A stretch of 64,000 nucleotides of DNA, taken from NCBI GenBank assembly GCA_022494885.1, contig JAGVSM010002402.1, forward strand, positions 124,001 through 188,000, in the 5' to 3' direction. Shown here in pieces: positions 21,769 to 31,771 of this stretch (position 1 is its first letter; every line of letters starts with the position of its first letter). Made by a program: the position numbers and the translations under genes. Origin of the DNA: Micrasema longulum. Its lineage: Eukaryota; Arthropoda; Insecta; Trichoptera; Brachycentridae. A model generated the notes under the pieces. It had not been told where the DNA came from, did no database searches, and saw nothing but the letters and a program-made list of their open reading frames with translations.

Positions 21769-22840
21769 AAATAAATACCTACGAGATATAAATTAAACTA
21801 AGACTCGAGTATGCCTATGTCCCCTTTTCGTTTGGTAAAAAGAATTATGCAATCTAACAAAGTAGTACCGCTTCAATTAATGAATTGTGATGTGAGTGAA
21901 CGCAATATGCATAATTGCATAATGCATAGGATGGGTAAGTCGGGTCAGGTTAGCTTAGGTAGTGCCTACATCTGCGCCTGCGCGTGTTGTATACATGTGT
22001 AGAGTGCTGTGCGGAGTGCGGAGTGCATTGTGCGTGCGGCGTGCGGACGTCTGCCGCACGGCAAACATTCCATAAGTGACCATTATCCGTTTGTTCTGCG
22101 AAGTTAATGACAGGTTTTTGATGGGTAAGACCACGATCTAGCTGAAGATGAAATCGATCGATGAATTTCATAATCGAATGATTATTCGAATAAATTTACT
22201 CGGTGAGAAGTTCGAATGAATTTGATTAGTAAAATTGGATTTTATTTGATTATTTAGTGCGAACAAGGTGAGGTGTCCAACAATTATTATTCGTTTCTTG
22301 TTGATTAATTTATTTGCGTTCGAATAAATTAGTTTGTGAACGTTTGATCAATTCTATTAATTTTCATTCCACGTGAAGTTAATTCACTTCGTCCATTGGC
22401 TGTTTTCACGCCACAGTAAAAATCCACTCAGCTCGATAAAATAACACGGAATTATTTTTATCATTTAGTAATAACTTTTTTTATTATTATTTAATGGCAG
22501 GTTAATGCACTAACCAGGACGAATAATCTCAATTCGATTTCTTTTTGATGAAAAAAATCTTATGTAACCAAAATAAGGAAAACAAAAAAAAGGAAACAAT
22601 TATTAAAAATGGACCCACCCTAATTTTATCGTGCCGTGTGGATTGGTAAGGTATATGTGAGATAGACCGTTGGACTATTTTTATTCGTATGAAGTATCGG
22701 CACGTATGCTACCTAGGTATAGGTACTTGGATTTTTAAAAAATTATCTTTTCCGACACAAGCTAATATTTTTGATCAAAAGGTTAAAATAATATTACTTC
22801 GGTTATTATGTGTCACTTTTAATCACCAACTGGTTTTGAC
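21769..22840. other. Intergenic DNA without a recognised gene
   Basis: A GTGCG-rich patch lies at 21970-22065 (GTGCGGAGTGCGGAGTGC, a short tandem). Nothing else is recognised. Confidence 0.25.
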
Positions 22841-22902
22841 AAAACACTCAGCCTTCTTCGGAAACAATCTGATTTCTTTCCCCGAAGAAGGCAGAGTGTT
22901 TT
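22841..22902. repeat. 21-bp stem hairpin
   Basis: AAAACACTCAGCCTTCTTCGG (22841-22861) is mirrored at 22882-22902 with one mismatch around a 20-base loop. It is isolated in an AT-rich region. No element ends are recognised around it. Confidence 0.65.
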
Positions 22903-22959
22903 GCTTAAACAAGCTGGATATTAAAATAAAATAAAAAAGAAGAGGTACATAAAAATCTA

Positions 22960-23040
22960 AGTAATTATTTTTATTTCATTTTATATATTTTTTTTTTTAT
23001 TTTGAAACTTAAAGTAGGGCACACATATATATTTTTTTAT
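22960..23040 (-). mobile_element. RT-A 3' terminus only
   Basis: AACTTAAAGTAGGGCACACA and ATATATATTTTTTTATATAT on the plus strand match the RT-A 3' UTR at 14530 and 18705. It directly precedes the RT-K fragment that starts about 23050. Confidence 0.5.
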
Positions 23041-23049
23041 ATATTGATT

Positions 23050-23105
23050 AATAATGTTTAAATGGCGAGAACGAATCGTAACGACGGACGAGGACGACCC
23101 AAGAA
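23050..23105 (+). mobile_element. RT-K fragment, left part of a split copy
   Basis: Reads MARTNRNDGRGRPKK on the plus strand and stops at AAGAA (23101-23105). The RT-K sequence resumes at 23475, so the two parts were one copy before the insertion at 23106-23469. Confidence 0.65.
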
Positions 23106-23469
23106 ATTTCAAATTCAAATTCAATTTATTTATTCACAAAGTAACATAACAAATAACAAAGGATTTAAAATGTTAAATTGGAACTTTATATCAAACCAAG
23201 AGCCCTTGAGCAATGGTTCGACATTATTAAGGTATAATACTCTCTAATAGCAAGAGTATTTGCCTCTTAAACATAGTTTCACTAATGTGAAAGATGTCGA
23301 TCTCCAAAGTGATAATGTTCAGCTGCTTGACTGCTCTTCCAATCGGCATGACCAGAGGCAGGTTGGTTCTGGAAACCGGGAGGTAAAACAGTCTGTGCTG
23401 ACGCTGTCGGAGATAGCCATCAGGAACATAAAAATTGAAACGATCTAAAATGGCCGAGTTAGCGATGAA
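23106..23469 (-). mobile_element. Retrotransposon (RT-M) inserted into RT-K
   Basis: Minus strand reads ILDRFNFYVPDGYLRQRQHR then LFYLPVSRTNLPLVMPIGRA, a CR1/Jockey-like C-terminus, and ends in a 3' tail seen as ATTTCAAATTCAAATTCAAT on the plus strand. AAGAA occurs at both edges (23101-23105 and 23470-23474), a target-site duplication that restores the RT-K reading when collapsed. The insert is 364 bp and 5'-truncated. Confidence 0.8.
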
Positions 23470-23474
23470 AAGAA

Positions 23475-23655
23475 GACGTGGCGTGATCAGATAAACAAAA
23501 ATCTTAAGTCTTGTCATGACAAAAGCAGGCAGAACTGAAGGGCATGTATGACAAGATGTGTGAATGTAAAAGAAGCTAGGAATATACGCCAGGATAGACT
23601 TGTGTGGTGGACTATCCTCTCTGCCTACTCTTACGGGGAAAATGGTGGGATAGTA
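23475..23655 (+). mobile_element. RT-K fragment, right part of a split copy
   Basis: GACGTGGCGTGATCAGATAA, CTTAAGTCTTGTCATGACAA and CATGTATGACAAGATGTGTG match the complement of RT-K 15118-15290. It ends near GATAGTAGTTGTATTATT, a degraded GTA tail. Confidence 0.7.
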
Positions 23656-23689
23656 GTTGTATTATTTTAACACAAAGCACTAGTTTCGA

Positions 23690-24055
23690 ACATTTTCTTC
23701 CTAAGGAGTTTTTTTTTGCGACAGAGAGGGAAAACATTTTTGTGAAGGAATCCATCCAGTTTGCAAGCATTTGGACATACTCAAAACATTGAAGTCACTA
23801 CCTGGTAAAAGAAGAAGTAACAAAAATGTAATATTGTTTTAGGCGTTGCCTAATAGGTGAATTGGTTCAGTTGATTGAATCTCACCCACATGAAGAAGGT
23901 TTTAGCTCTGCTACTTTACAAAAGTCAACAGATGGAAGAGTTGAGGAAATGTAGATGTTCAAACATAGGCAGAATGATGAATGTTACAGTGTGTAAAGTA
24001 GCCACTTTAACCAGCCAACGATATTTCGTAAGCCCTGTAAATGCCTAGACTTCCA
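23690..24055 (-). mobile_element. FB1 copy
   Basis: Contains AGAGAGGGAAAACATTTTTG near the left end and AGCCCTGTAAATGCCTAGAC with CTTCCATATTC at the right, plus internal AGATGTTCAAACATAGGCAG. The right end is cut by AT-rich sequence starting about 24056. Confidence 0.6.
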
Positions 24056-24480
24056 TATTCTTATTTTATTTATTTGTTATTTACATACAATATTACATTT
24101 TCAATATTTTTTCAAACATTTTTTTTTTTACAGAACTTACCGAGCCAATCTATATGGCTTGTCGGTAAAGATCCTTTACATAAAAACATATGATAATACT
24201 ACATAGTTGTATAATAATAATTACTTCTAACTTAAATATAAGGAGCGAGAAAAAAAACATACAATTTGTGTTTTCAAATAATATTTAGAAAAATGCAAAA
24301 AAAGCAAAAAATAAATTCATGATATCCCAATTATAAGATAAAAAAATAAATACAAAACCGGAATACCAAAATTTAAAACAGAAGTGTCTACATATTTAAA
24401 AGGCACAAAGCCTTTTTTAAAAAACATTATTTCTTTACGTATCTTTATTTATATTTATATCTATATATATATCTATATCT
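24056..24480 (-). mobile_element. Possible retroelement 3' region
   Basis: Begins with TTCTTATTTTATTTATTTG, like the tails of minus-strand retroelements elsewhere, followed by an AT-rich stretch without a frame. It truncates an FB1 copy at its left edge. The ATATCTATATCT run at 24445-24485 is a short microsatellite. Confidence 0.3.
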
Positions 24481-24949
24481 ATGTTATGTTAGTCAGTTAA
24501 CTTTTTTCGTTTGTTCTGTAGGATAAGTATTTTATTATTTTTTTTGCATTCGGGTTTTTATTCGAATGAAAGTAATCGAATGTGCTCGATTAATTTATGA
24601 ACGTTCGAATGAAATTATGCATCTCTAGCTTCCATCGATTAGTCATCAAACCTGAATCATCGCAAAGTTAATTGTTGCTAATTTCTGAGCGAGCAATACG
24701 AATACCTGAAGACTGATAAATATAGGTACACCTAATTGCAATACCTTTCTGATAATTAGTCAGCATGTCATCGATAATAATCTAATCGTCTCAAATTTAT
24801 TCATTATTGATATGAGTAATCACGGTTTCCAACCTGTAATAACTGCGTAATATTAAGCAGTCATGATTGAAATTGAGATTTAAATTTTAAATAAATTAAA
24901 GCTATATAATGGGAAGAAAGAGAAACTCCAGGGAGCTTGTAAAAGCGGA

Positions 24950-25198
24950 CATTATTAACCACCAAACTATCCATAACTGATGGTACATAAGGCACTACAT
25001 CAGAATATTTATATTGTGCAGCGTATATCTATCATTCGTTACATAAGTGATGATCGTACGATTTAGACACCTGTCCTGTAATAGTAAAACATTTCTGTTT
25101 TAAACCATATTTAAAACAAATATTTTACATAGATCCTGACAGAAATCGAACCCCAAGCGTGGTAGGTGAATGCACCAACCACTACACTTAACCACACT
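24950..25198 (-). mobile_element. SINE-2 copy, diverged
   Basis: Minus strand: the tRNA-like head is seen as CTGACAGAAATCGAACCCC on the plus strand, with ACTGATGGTACATAAGGCAC at the 3' end. It is more diverged than the other copies. Confidence 0.6.
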
Positions 25199-25254
25199 CG
25201 ATTTTCTTTATTATTTCATTAATGTAATTTAAGAAACATCCGTATTTTTCTAAT

Positions 25255-25700
25255 TCTTCTTCTTTTCTACATCCGCTCCTAAGTGGAGTATGTGGACATC
25301 ACCAGATGCCTCCAGGAAACCCTATCGCCAGCCAGCACTCTTCCCTCCTCCCACGTCAATCTCGTGTCCCTTTCCACCGAACAAAGTCTAAAGTTCGTCA
25401 TCGACGGTCTTCCAGGACGGCGGCAGCCAGCAGGTGTAAAAAGAGGCAACTCGCGTTTAGGTTCTCCTGAGGCATGCGCAGCACGTGTCCAAGCCAGGTC
25501 AACCGCCGCATCCTCAAGACGCTTGCTATAGGAGGCTGCTGCGTCCGTTCTCGAACTTAAATGTTAGTTAGTTATGAAGTCGACCCACCTTATGCTCAAT
25601 ATTATACTCAAGCACTTTCTCTTAAAACTCAGAAGTTTGGTGTTATGAGCATTAGTAAGATTCGCTTGTCTAATTACTAAACTACAACTTACAAAAACGC
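25255..25700 (-). mobile_element. RT-G fragment
   Basis: Plus-strand text CGCTCCTAAGTGGAGTATGT, TGGACATCACCAGATGCCTC and GCTGCGTCCGTTCTCGA parallels 20625-20940. Only remnants of the coding frame survive on the minus strand. It directly follows a SINE-2 copy and is the last recognised repeat before the Toll gene. Confidence 0.6.
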
Positions 25701-27259
25701 AATTTCAATTGAATACTTTTCCAGTTGGATTAAATAATCTAGTTTGATTTTAAGTTGTACAAATACATGCTTTTGTGTTCGAATTTATGCGTAAAATCAA
25801 TAAACATAAATAAGTTTCGTAATAACGCGCTTTGCATTTTTAATTTTACTAAGCATGTTGATAATTTATTTTAATAAATTGGTATCTAATTTTTTTAAAG
25901 ATAATTGTTATTCTAGAAATTGCTTTATCTAAACCAAATCATATTTTTCAGTATGAGCAAATAAAGGAAACTCATTGACTTTCAAAAACAGCATGTTTAT
26001 TTTTATAAGTACCCTTGGCTTTTGTTGTTCATAAGAGATTTGTATTATGTATTTCTAAACTAAATAAAACAATATTTTTTTGTCTATCTTATCAAAAAAA
26101 AATTTAAGCATCAAAAACAAAATAATACATTTTCATTATTTTTTATGTGTACAATATTATGTCCGTACTTTTTTACTTTTATTTTAATCTTAATTAAAAC
26201 TTATGTCTGAGCACCCGATGACAAACTATTATTTAATAGTTTATTGGGACAAAAGATGTTTTAATATTTTATATTTTTCATTTTAAAATTTATTAATACT
26301 AATAAAATGTGTATTTTATTGAATAAATACTCTTTTATCATTATTATATTATTAATTTAAACCACACAATATCCTCAAATTTTTATTGCAAACTGTCATC
26401 TGGGTCAGGAAAATAATTATATTTCAGTGTTATTGTTCAGTTCGATGGATTTTAATGACAATAGATAATCTAGTGATTATTTTTTGTTCTCTAAATGATG
26501 TGAAACATTATAGGTCATTCCACAAAATAATTGTATTTATAATAATCTAAACAACAGTACGTTTGAAAACCTTTGTCGATTTCAAATATTCTCCCATAAT
26601 ATGCATCATTAATATAAAACTACTATTTTCCTACTTATCAATTTATTTTTTATTTGTATGTGATTATTTATTTTTTAATATTGCGGTTGCATCGTAGTTA
26701 TAAAAAAAATCACATTTTCTCTTATAGTTTTAAGTAATAGATAGGTAGGTATTTAGAATAGGAGACAAATGAATTCTTTTACAAATTACGAACTTCCAGC
26801 AAGAATTTTCACTAACAAAATTGAATGTTTTAAATTAATATCCCGCTAGAACTTGTTCCATATTTACTTGTAAGTATATGAAGAATTTAATTTTATTTTA
26901 GTACAATGAATTTAAAAAACCAATTTTTAAGGAACCACTGAATTTTTTATATAAAAAATCAAATAAGCAGGTGCTCATGCATAGGTCGTTTCCGGTATCG
27001 TCACTATAAACTTTGTCTTTGTATAATAAATAAATCAAAAATCATTATTAAATAAAATAAAAAATACGTATGTGAATAAAATACACATTCACAAAAATCT
27101 TCCTAAAATAAGTTTTCTCGAACTTTCTGTCCGGATTGGAATGCAACCGTGGATTGAGAGAATTAACATTTATTTTGTCGGTTTGCTTACCATTGTATCG
27201 GTTGTTTCGTGGACCTACGGTCCTACTATTATAGGTAAGTAGGTACCTTACTTTTCTCT
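25701..27259. other. AT-rich 5' flank of the Toll gene, no repeats recognised
   Basis: I see no coding region, SINE, retroelement or inverted-repeat element here. The stretch is AT-rich and looks unique within the window, so it is a reasonable place for regulatory DNA of the Toll gene, but no specific site can be named. Confidence 0.3.
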
Positions 27260-27430
27260 ATAGGAGCGGACCACTTGTTGCCTTATGGGGGCGGGAGGGG
27301 CAGGGGGGGCTCCACCCCCGGGGCGTGCACGTGGTGAGAGGGGAGGGGGGACGCGAGGGGGCCTCGCATCGCTCGAGCCTCAGTCGACAGTCAGCTCTCA
27401 GCTCTCGCGACGAGCGGTCTTTCAAACTGG
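27260..27430 (+). promoter_or_regulatory. GC-rich promoter-like block upstream of the Toll gene
   Basis: A sharp GC-rich island (27285-27420) follows about 1.5 kb of AT-rich DNA. It contains an exact arthropod initiator match TCAGTC at 27380-27385, giving a possible start at A27382, and a second TCAGCT at 27390. There is no TATA box at the right distance. If transcription starts here, the leader is about 345 bases and can be unspliced. The start site is inferred. Confidence 0.45.
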
Positions 27431-27576
27431 TCGAAGGTGCCGTGTGTTCATATTTGTAACGAAAACTATCCCCGCTGTGTTGTGAATTCCGGAAAAGTTT
27501 TTCAGAAACTTTTTAGTCTCGCGAATATTAAGTTAAATCAATAAAATAAAACAGTTACACAATTCCGAAGTTGAAA

Positions 27577-27706
27577 ATGTTCGTAGTATCAATTGTTACG
27601 AGATGAGTTATAAACAAAGTTAGTGTAAAAATAATTGACTACTATGTTGACGAAGTTTCTGTGTGTTCGGAAAAATAGCGCCGTATTGTTTAGTAGCGCG
27701 AGGTGA
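27577..27706 (+). other. Three short upstream ORFs in the presumed Toll leader
   Basis: If the leader is continuous from about 27382, it holds three ATG-initiated ORFs before the main start: 27577-27606 (9 aa), 27603-27623 (6 aa, start overlapping the first stop as ATGA) and 27644-27706 (20 aa). All stop before ATG 27728. Upstream ORFs often lower translation of the main frame. An upstream intron could remove some of them, so this depends on the real transcript. Confidence 0.4.
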
Positions 27707-27727
27707 CCGGTGTTCATAGGGTCCGCG

Positions 27728-30700
27728 ATGTTCGTGCAGTGCTTCGTGTCGGCCGTGCTGGCGGCGTGCGCTCTGTGCGTGCTGCGTGCCGGCGGGACGC
27801 ACGCTCGCGCCGCGCGCCTGGAGCCCCCGCGCCACTGCTCCTGGCAGCGCCTGGCCGCCGAGGGAGCCCTGGGACTGGCTTGCCGCCTGCGCACCGTGGC
27901 CGGAGCCCCCGCCCTGCTGGCTGATCTTCCGCCCCCCCAGGCGGAGCGCGTTTCTTCTCTATCCCTGGAGTGCAGCGACGTTCTTTTCTTCGAGAGCTCC
28001 CTCGAGATCGGAAAGAGGGCGGACGAGGCCAGCTTCCTCGGGCACTTGAAAAAGCTAAAGGAACTTAATATCGAATATTGCAAGATACGTTACATTCCCG
28101 CGTCCGTGTTGGCTCCTCTTCGTGACTTGCGCACGCTGTCGCTGCGCACGCACAACACCGATTGGTCTGCCATGTCCATGGAGTTCCACCGTGATAGTTT
28201 CCGGGGACTCGCGGAATTGCGAGCCCTCGATCTCGGAGATAATAATATTTGGACCCTACCTGCTGAAGTCTTTTGTCCGCTGTTCAATCTTAAAGACCTC
28301 AACTTGACCTCGAATCGCCTGCAAGATATATCTCAAATGGGATTCTCCGACTGGGGAGAGGGACCCACGGCACCGGGGAAATCGTGTAACGGGGCTTTGG
28401 AGACATTGGATGTATCGAAGAACGAAATTATTTCCCTTCCTGACAATGGATTGTCAAGTTTGCGATCGTTGCGCAATCTGTTCCTGCAAGAAAATGCCGT
28501 GTCCTCAGTGGCGGATAGGGCTTTTGTGGGACTTAGCGCTCTACAGGTGCTGAATCTTTCTAGTAACAGCCTTCTAGCCCTACCTCCGGAGATGTTTCAA
28601 TCTTCCCGTGATATTAAGCAGATTTATTTAAACAATAATTCTATAAGTGTGTTGGCCCCGGGTCTCCTCGAAGGGCTAGATCAACTACAGATATTAGATC
28701 TTTCAGTAAACGATCTAACAAGTGAGTGGGTTAACAGAGATACTTTTTCTGGACTAGTTAGATTGATTGTGCTAAATCTATCGCATAATAAAATATCGAA
28801 AATCGACTCTTTGCTCTTTCAAGATTTAAACAACTTGCAGTTTTTGAGCTTGGAAAATAATAGAATACTAAAAATATCTGAAGGCGCTTTCTCTAATCTC
28901 AAGAATATTCATTCACTATCAATGGCTCACAACAAATTGACTCATGTAGATAGTTTTCACTTTTCGAATCTTTATGTCCTAAATCAGCTGTTTTTGGACG
29001 GAAATAGAATCGAATCGGTTCATATTCGATCTTTCGAAAATATAACAAAATTACAAGACCTTGGAATGAGTGGAAATCTCTTAAAGGAAATTCCCGAAGC
29101 TATCAAAAGTTTAAGATTCCTAAAGTCACTAGATTTAGGAAATAATCAAATCGCCAAAGTAGAAAGTGGACATTTCGAAGGTTTAGATGATCTTTATGGA
29201 TTGAGATTAGTCGATAATATTATTGTCAATATAACAAAAGACTCATTTATTACACTTCCGTCACTTCAGATTTTAAATCTCGCTTCTAATAAAATAAACC
29301 ACGTAGACCAAAGTGCATTTGGGTCAAATCCGACCATAAGAGCTATTCGCCTGGACGGTAATGAACTTACAGATGTCAGAGGAGTGTTCACAAATATGAA
29401 CAGTTTAGGCTGGTTGAATATATCCGACAATAATTTAATGTGGTTCGATTACAGCCACTTACCGGCTAGTCTGGAGTGGCTTGACATGCACAGAAACCAG
29501 ATTCAGAAGTTAGAAAACTATTTTGACCTCAAAACCAAAGTCAATATCAAAATGTTGGACGTAAGCTATAATTTACTAACCAGTATAGATGAATCTTCTA
29601 TCCCGAATAGTATAGAAGTATTATTTTTGAATGATAATCAAGTAAATAGAGTAAATTCCGGTACATTTTTGCACAAGCCAAACCTAGAAAAGGTGGTTTT
29701 GTACGGAAATAAGATAAAAACCGTCGACATTGGTGCATTTGCGCTATCACCCGTATCCGAAGACAAGGATTTACCTGAATTTTACATCGGAGGAAATCCT
29801 TTTCACTGTGATTGCACTATGGAATGGCTCCAGAGAATAAATCATCTCAGTCACCTTCGACAGCATCCGCGGGTCATGGATCTAGATATCGTAACTTGCA
29901 CGCTCGCGCATTCGAGAGGAAAAATTAGCGATTTCCTGTTAGATGTGAAACCATCGCAATTTCTTTGTCCATACGATACACACTGTTTCGCTCTCTGTCA
30001 TTGTTGCGATTTTGACGCCTGCGATTGTGAAATGACCTGTCCCGATAGATGTTCGTGCTATCACGACCTCACGTGGAGTTCCAACGTGGTGGATTGCTCT
30101 AACGCTGGCTTTGAAAAAGTACCAGAGAGAATACCGATGGACGCGACTGAAATATATCTAGACGGAAATAATCTCGGCGAACTTGGAAATCATGTTTTTA
30201 TCGGTAAAAAGAAACTTCAAACATTATTTTTGAACAACAGTAACATCAATTCGATTCACAATCGATCATTTAATGGAATCGATAGCCTGAAAATCTTACA
30301 TCTTGAAAACAATAATATCGAAAAACTCGACGGAATGGAATTTAGAAAATTGAATAACCTCAACGCCTTACATTTAGAAAATAATAAAATAAAAACAATA
30401 CAAAATGAAACATTCACCGCACTAACGTCGTTGGAAATTCTCAAACTGGATAGTAACGGAATAGTAGACTTTTTACCGTGGAAAATTATAAGTAATTCTG
30501 CTATCCAGACCAAAGTTTCACTGCTGGGTAATAAGTGGCAATGTACTTGTGATGAAATAATGAAGTTAGAACAATGGCTCCTAGCGCATTCTCAAGACCC
30601 TGACAGTATTCCGTGCTATAGTTCCGTAGGGCGAACCACCAACTCCACCGTGGCGTCCTTCCTTCAACAGTGCCGCAAGCGAGTGGAACAGTCTACAGTC

Positions 30701-31771
30701 GGTTCGGTTACACAAAAACATTTATTTCTCGACTCGTCAAAGTTAGTGGAAAACTATATTCCGTATGTGGCGATAGTTCTAATCGTGACAATAGTGATAC
30801 TTCTATGCTGCGCCCTTCTCTTCATGTTTCGCGAAGAGTTCCGACTGTGGGTGCATTCTAAGTACGGCGTGCGAGTGTTTACATGTTCCGCTAAAGAACT
30901 TAACGACTTCAAGGACATAATGTACGACGCCTACGTGGTGTACAGTTTACGAGACGATGACTTCGTGTCTAGAGCCATCGCCACGGAACTGGAACAATCG
31001 GGACACTCTCTTTGCTTGCATCACCGGGACCTGCAAATCGGAGAGCGATGCTCCGACGATGGTATTCTTCGCGGCGTAGAAAACTCGAAGAGACTTATTA
31101 TCGTCTTGTCTATTTCTTTCCTTCAGAACGAGTGGTACAAGCCCGAATTCAAGGCGGCTCTGCAAAGTGGCATAAACAGTATGAACGTCAGCCACCGACG
31201 GCAAAAGATAATATTTATAGTGACAACGGACCTCAGTGCTCTCGACTTAGACCCGGACTTGAAAGTGCTCTTGAAAACGTCCACGGTGATTGTGTGGGGG
31301 GAAAAAAATTGTAGGGAAAAACTAAATTTTCGTTTGCCCGACGTGAAGATCAAATCCCCCAATCGGACGCACAGTGTGAATAACGCTAAAATAGTGAACG
31401 AAGGTGGCAAGAACGTGAATACTCGCTACACAGCTTCCCCCACGTGCCACGACACGTGGTTCCGGTACTACGGGGCGGCGGCCAGCCCCGGGGTGGGCAC
31501 CCCGAGCCCGCCGCAGTCCACGTACGTGTCCGGGGTGGGGTCGGAGGACGAGGGCGGCTCCGAGGGGCTGGAGCACAGCTACGCCAGCATCGACAGTCGC
31601 GAGCAGCTGCCGCTGCGCCGGGAGCCGTGCCGGCCGTGCGCGCCGTGCGGGCCGTGCCGCCGTGCGCGCCGTGCCCGCCGTGCCCGCCGCACCTGCCGCC
31701 CCACCACCCCGCCGTGCAGCACTCCGCGGGGAGAAAGACTTACTTCGTGTAACTTCCCGATTCGTGTATAG
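27728..31771 (+). CDS. Long-type Toll receptor (18w/Toll-6/Toll-7/Tollo group), single exon
   Basis: Single-pass receptor of the insect Toll family, 1347 aa as read. ATG 27728 is chosen over the in-frame GTG 18 bases upstream because it opens a hydrophobic signal peptide (about residues 1-22) and has a purine at -3. Then come an N-terminal cap, 23 leucine-rich repeats (about 110-689), a cysteine cap (C694, C696, C747), the linker HCFALCHCCDFDACDCEMTC that marks the long Tolls, a second N-cap (C771-C790), five repeats (806-930), a second C-cap (C939-C982), a membrane helix (1010-1034) and a TIR domain (about 1066-1206, YDAYVVYS box 1). In Drosophila this group is intronless and acts at the cell surface in epithelial patterning and some immunity. 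Which paralogue this is cannot be told by eye. Oddities: box 2 reads RDLQIG, box 3 has CR where FW is usual, and the last ~40 residues are probably frameshifted (see 31625-31695). Confidence 0.95.
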   Translation: MFVQCFVSAVLAACALCVLRAGGTHARAARLEPPRHCSWQRLAAEGALGLACRLRTVAGAPALLADLPPPQAERVSSLSLECSDVLFFESSLEIGKRADEASFLGHLKKLKELNIEYCKIRYIPASVLAPLRDLRTLSLRTHNTDWSAMSMEFHRDSFRGLAELRALDLGDNNIWTLPAEVFCPLFNLKDLNLTSNRLQDISQMGFSDWGEGPTAPGKSCNGALETLDVSKNEIISLPDNGLSSLRSLRNLFLQENAVSSVADRAFVGLSALQVLNLSSNSLLALPPEMFQSSRDIKQIYLNNNSISVLAPGLLEGLDQLQILDLSVNDLTSEWVNRDTFSGLVRLIVLNLSHNKISKIDSLLFQDLNNLQFLSLENNRILKISEGAFSNLKNIHSLSMAHNKLTHVDSFHFSNLYVLNQLFLDGNRIESVHIRSFENITKLQDLGMSGNLLKEIPEAIKSLRFLKSLDLGNNQIAKVESGHFEGLDDLYGLRLVDNIIVNITKDSFITLPSLQILNLASNKINHVDQSAFGSNPTIRAIRLDGNELTDVRGVFTNMNSLGWLNISDNNLMWFDYSHLPASLEWLDMHRNQIQKLENYFDLKTKVNIKMLDVSYNLLTSIDESSIPNSIEVLFLNDNQVNRVNSGTFLHKPNLEKVVLYGNKIKTVDIGAFALSPVSEDKDLPEFYIGGNPFHCDCTMEWLQRINHLSHLRQHPRVMDLDIVTCTLAHSRGKISDFLLDVKPSQFLCPYDTHCFALCHCCDFDACDCEMTCPDRCSCYHDLTWSSNVVDCSNAGFEKVPERIPMDATEIYLDGNNLGELGNHVFIGKKKLQTLFLNNSNINSIHNRSFNGIDSLKILHLENNNIEKLDGMEFRKLNNLNALHLENNKIKTIQNETFTALTSLEILKLDSNGIVDFLPWKIISNSAIQTKVSLLGNKWQCTCDEIMKLEQWLLAHSQDPDSIPCYSSVGRTTNSTVASFLQQCRKRVEQSTVGSVTQKHLFLDSSKLVENYIPYVAIVLIVTIVILLCCALLFMFREEFRLWVHSKYGVRVFTCSAKELNDFKDIMYDAYVVYSLRDDDFVSRAIATELEQSGHSLCLHHRDLQIGERCSDDGILRGVENSKRLIIVLSISFLQNEWYKPEFKAALQSGINSMNVSHRRQKIIFIVTTDLSALDLDPDLKVLLKTSTVIVWGEKNCREKLNFRLPDVKIKSPNRTHSVNNAKIVNEGGKNVNTRYTASPTCHDTWFRYYGAAASPGVGTPSPPQSTYVSGVGSEDEGGSEGLEHSYASIDSREQLPLRREPCRPCAPCGPCRRARRARRARRTCRPTTPPCSTPRGERLTSCNFPIRV
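31625..31695 (+). repeat. Nine-base coding repeat with one 8-base unit in the Toll tail
   Basis: Eight units of the form CCGTGCNNG encode Pro-Cys-X at the end of the Toll protein: 31625, 31634, 31643, 31652, 31660, 31669, 31678 and 31687. The unit at 31652-31659 is only 8 bases. Up to it the open frame reads PCRPCAPCGPC; after it the frame turns into an Arg/Ala run and stops at 31769-31771. In the frame that would follow a full ninth base, the units continue as Pro-Cys-X and the protein ends SAGRKTYFV at the TAA 31750-31752. This fits a one-base loss, either real or a sequencing error in a GC-rich run. Confidence 0.8.

Noticed and set aside
27710..27727. GTG start six codons upstream of the Toll ATG
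   Set aside because: Eukaryotic start at ATG 27728 is better: it gives a proper signal peptide and an acceptable context.
27589..28083. Long minus-strand open frame opposite the Toll N-terminus
   Set aside because: It is a mirror of GC-rich Toll codons. It has no domain, and the plus strand carries the clear gene.
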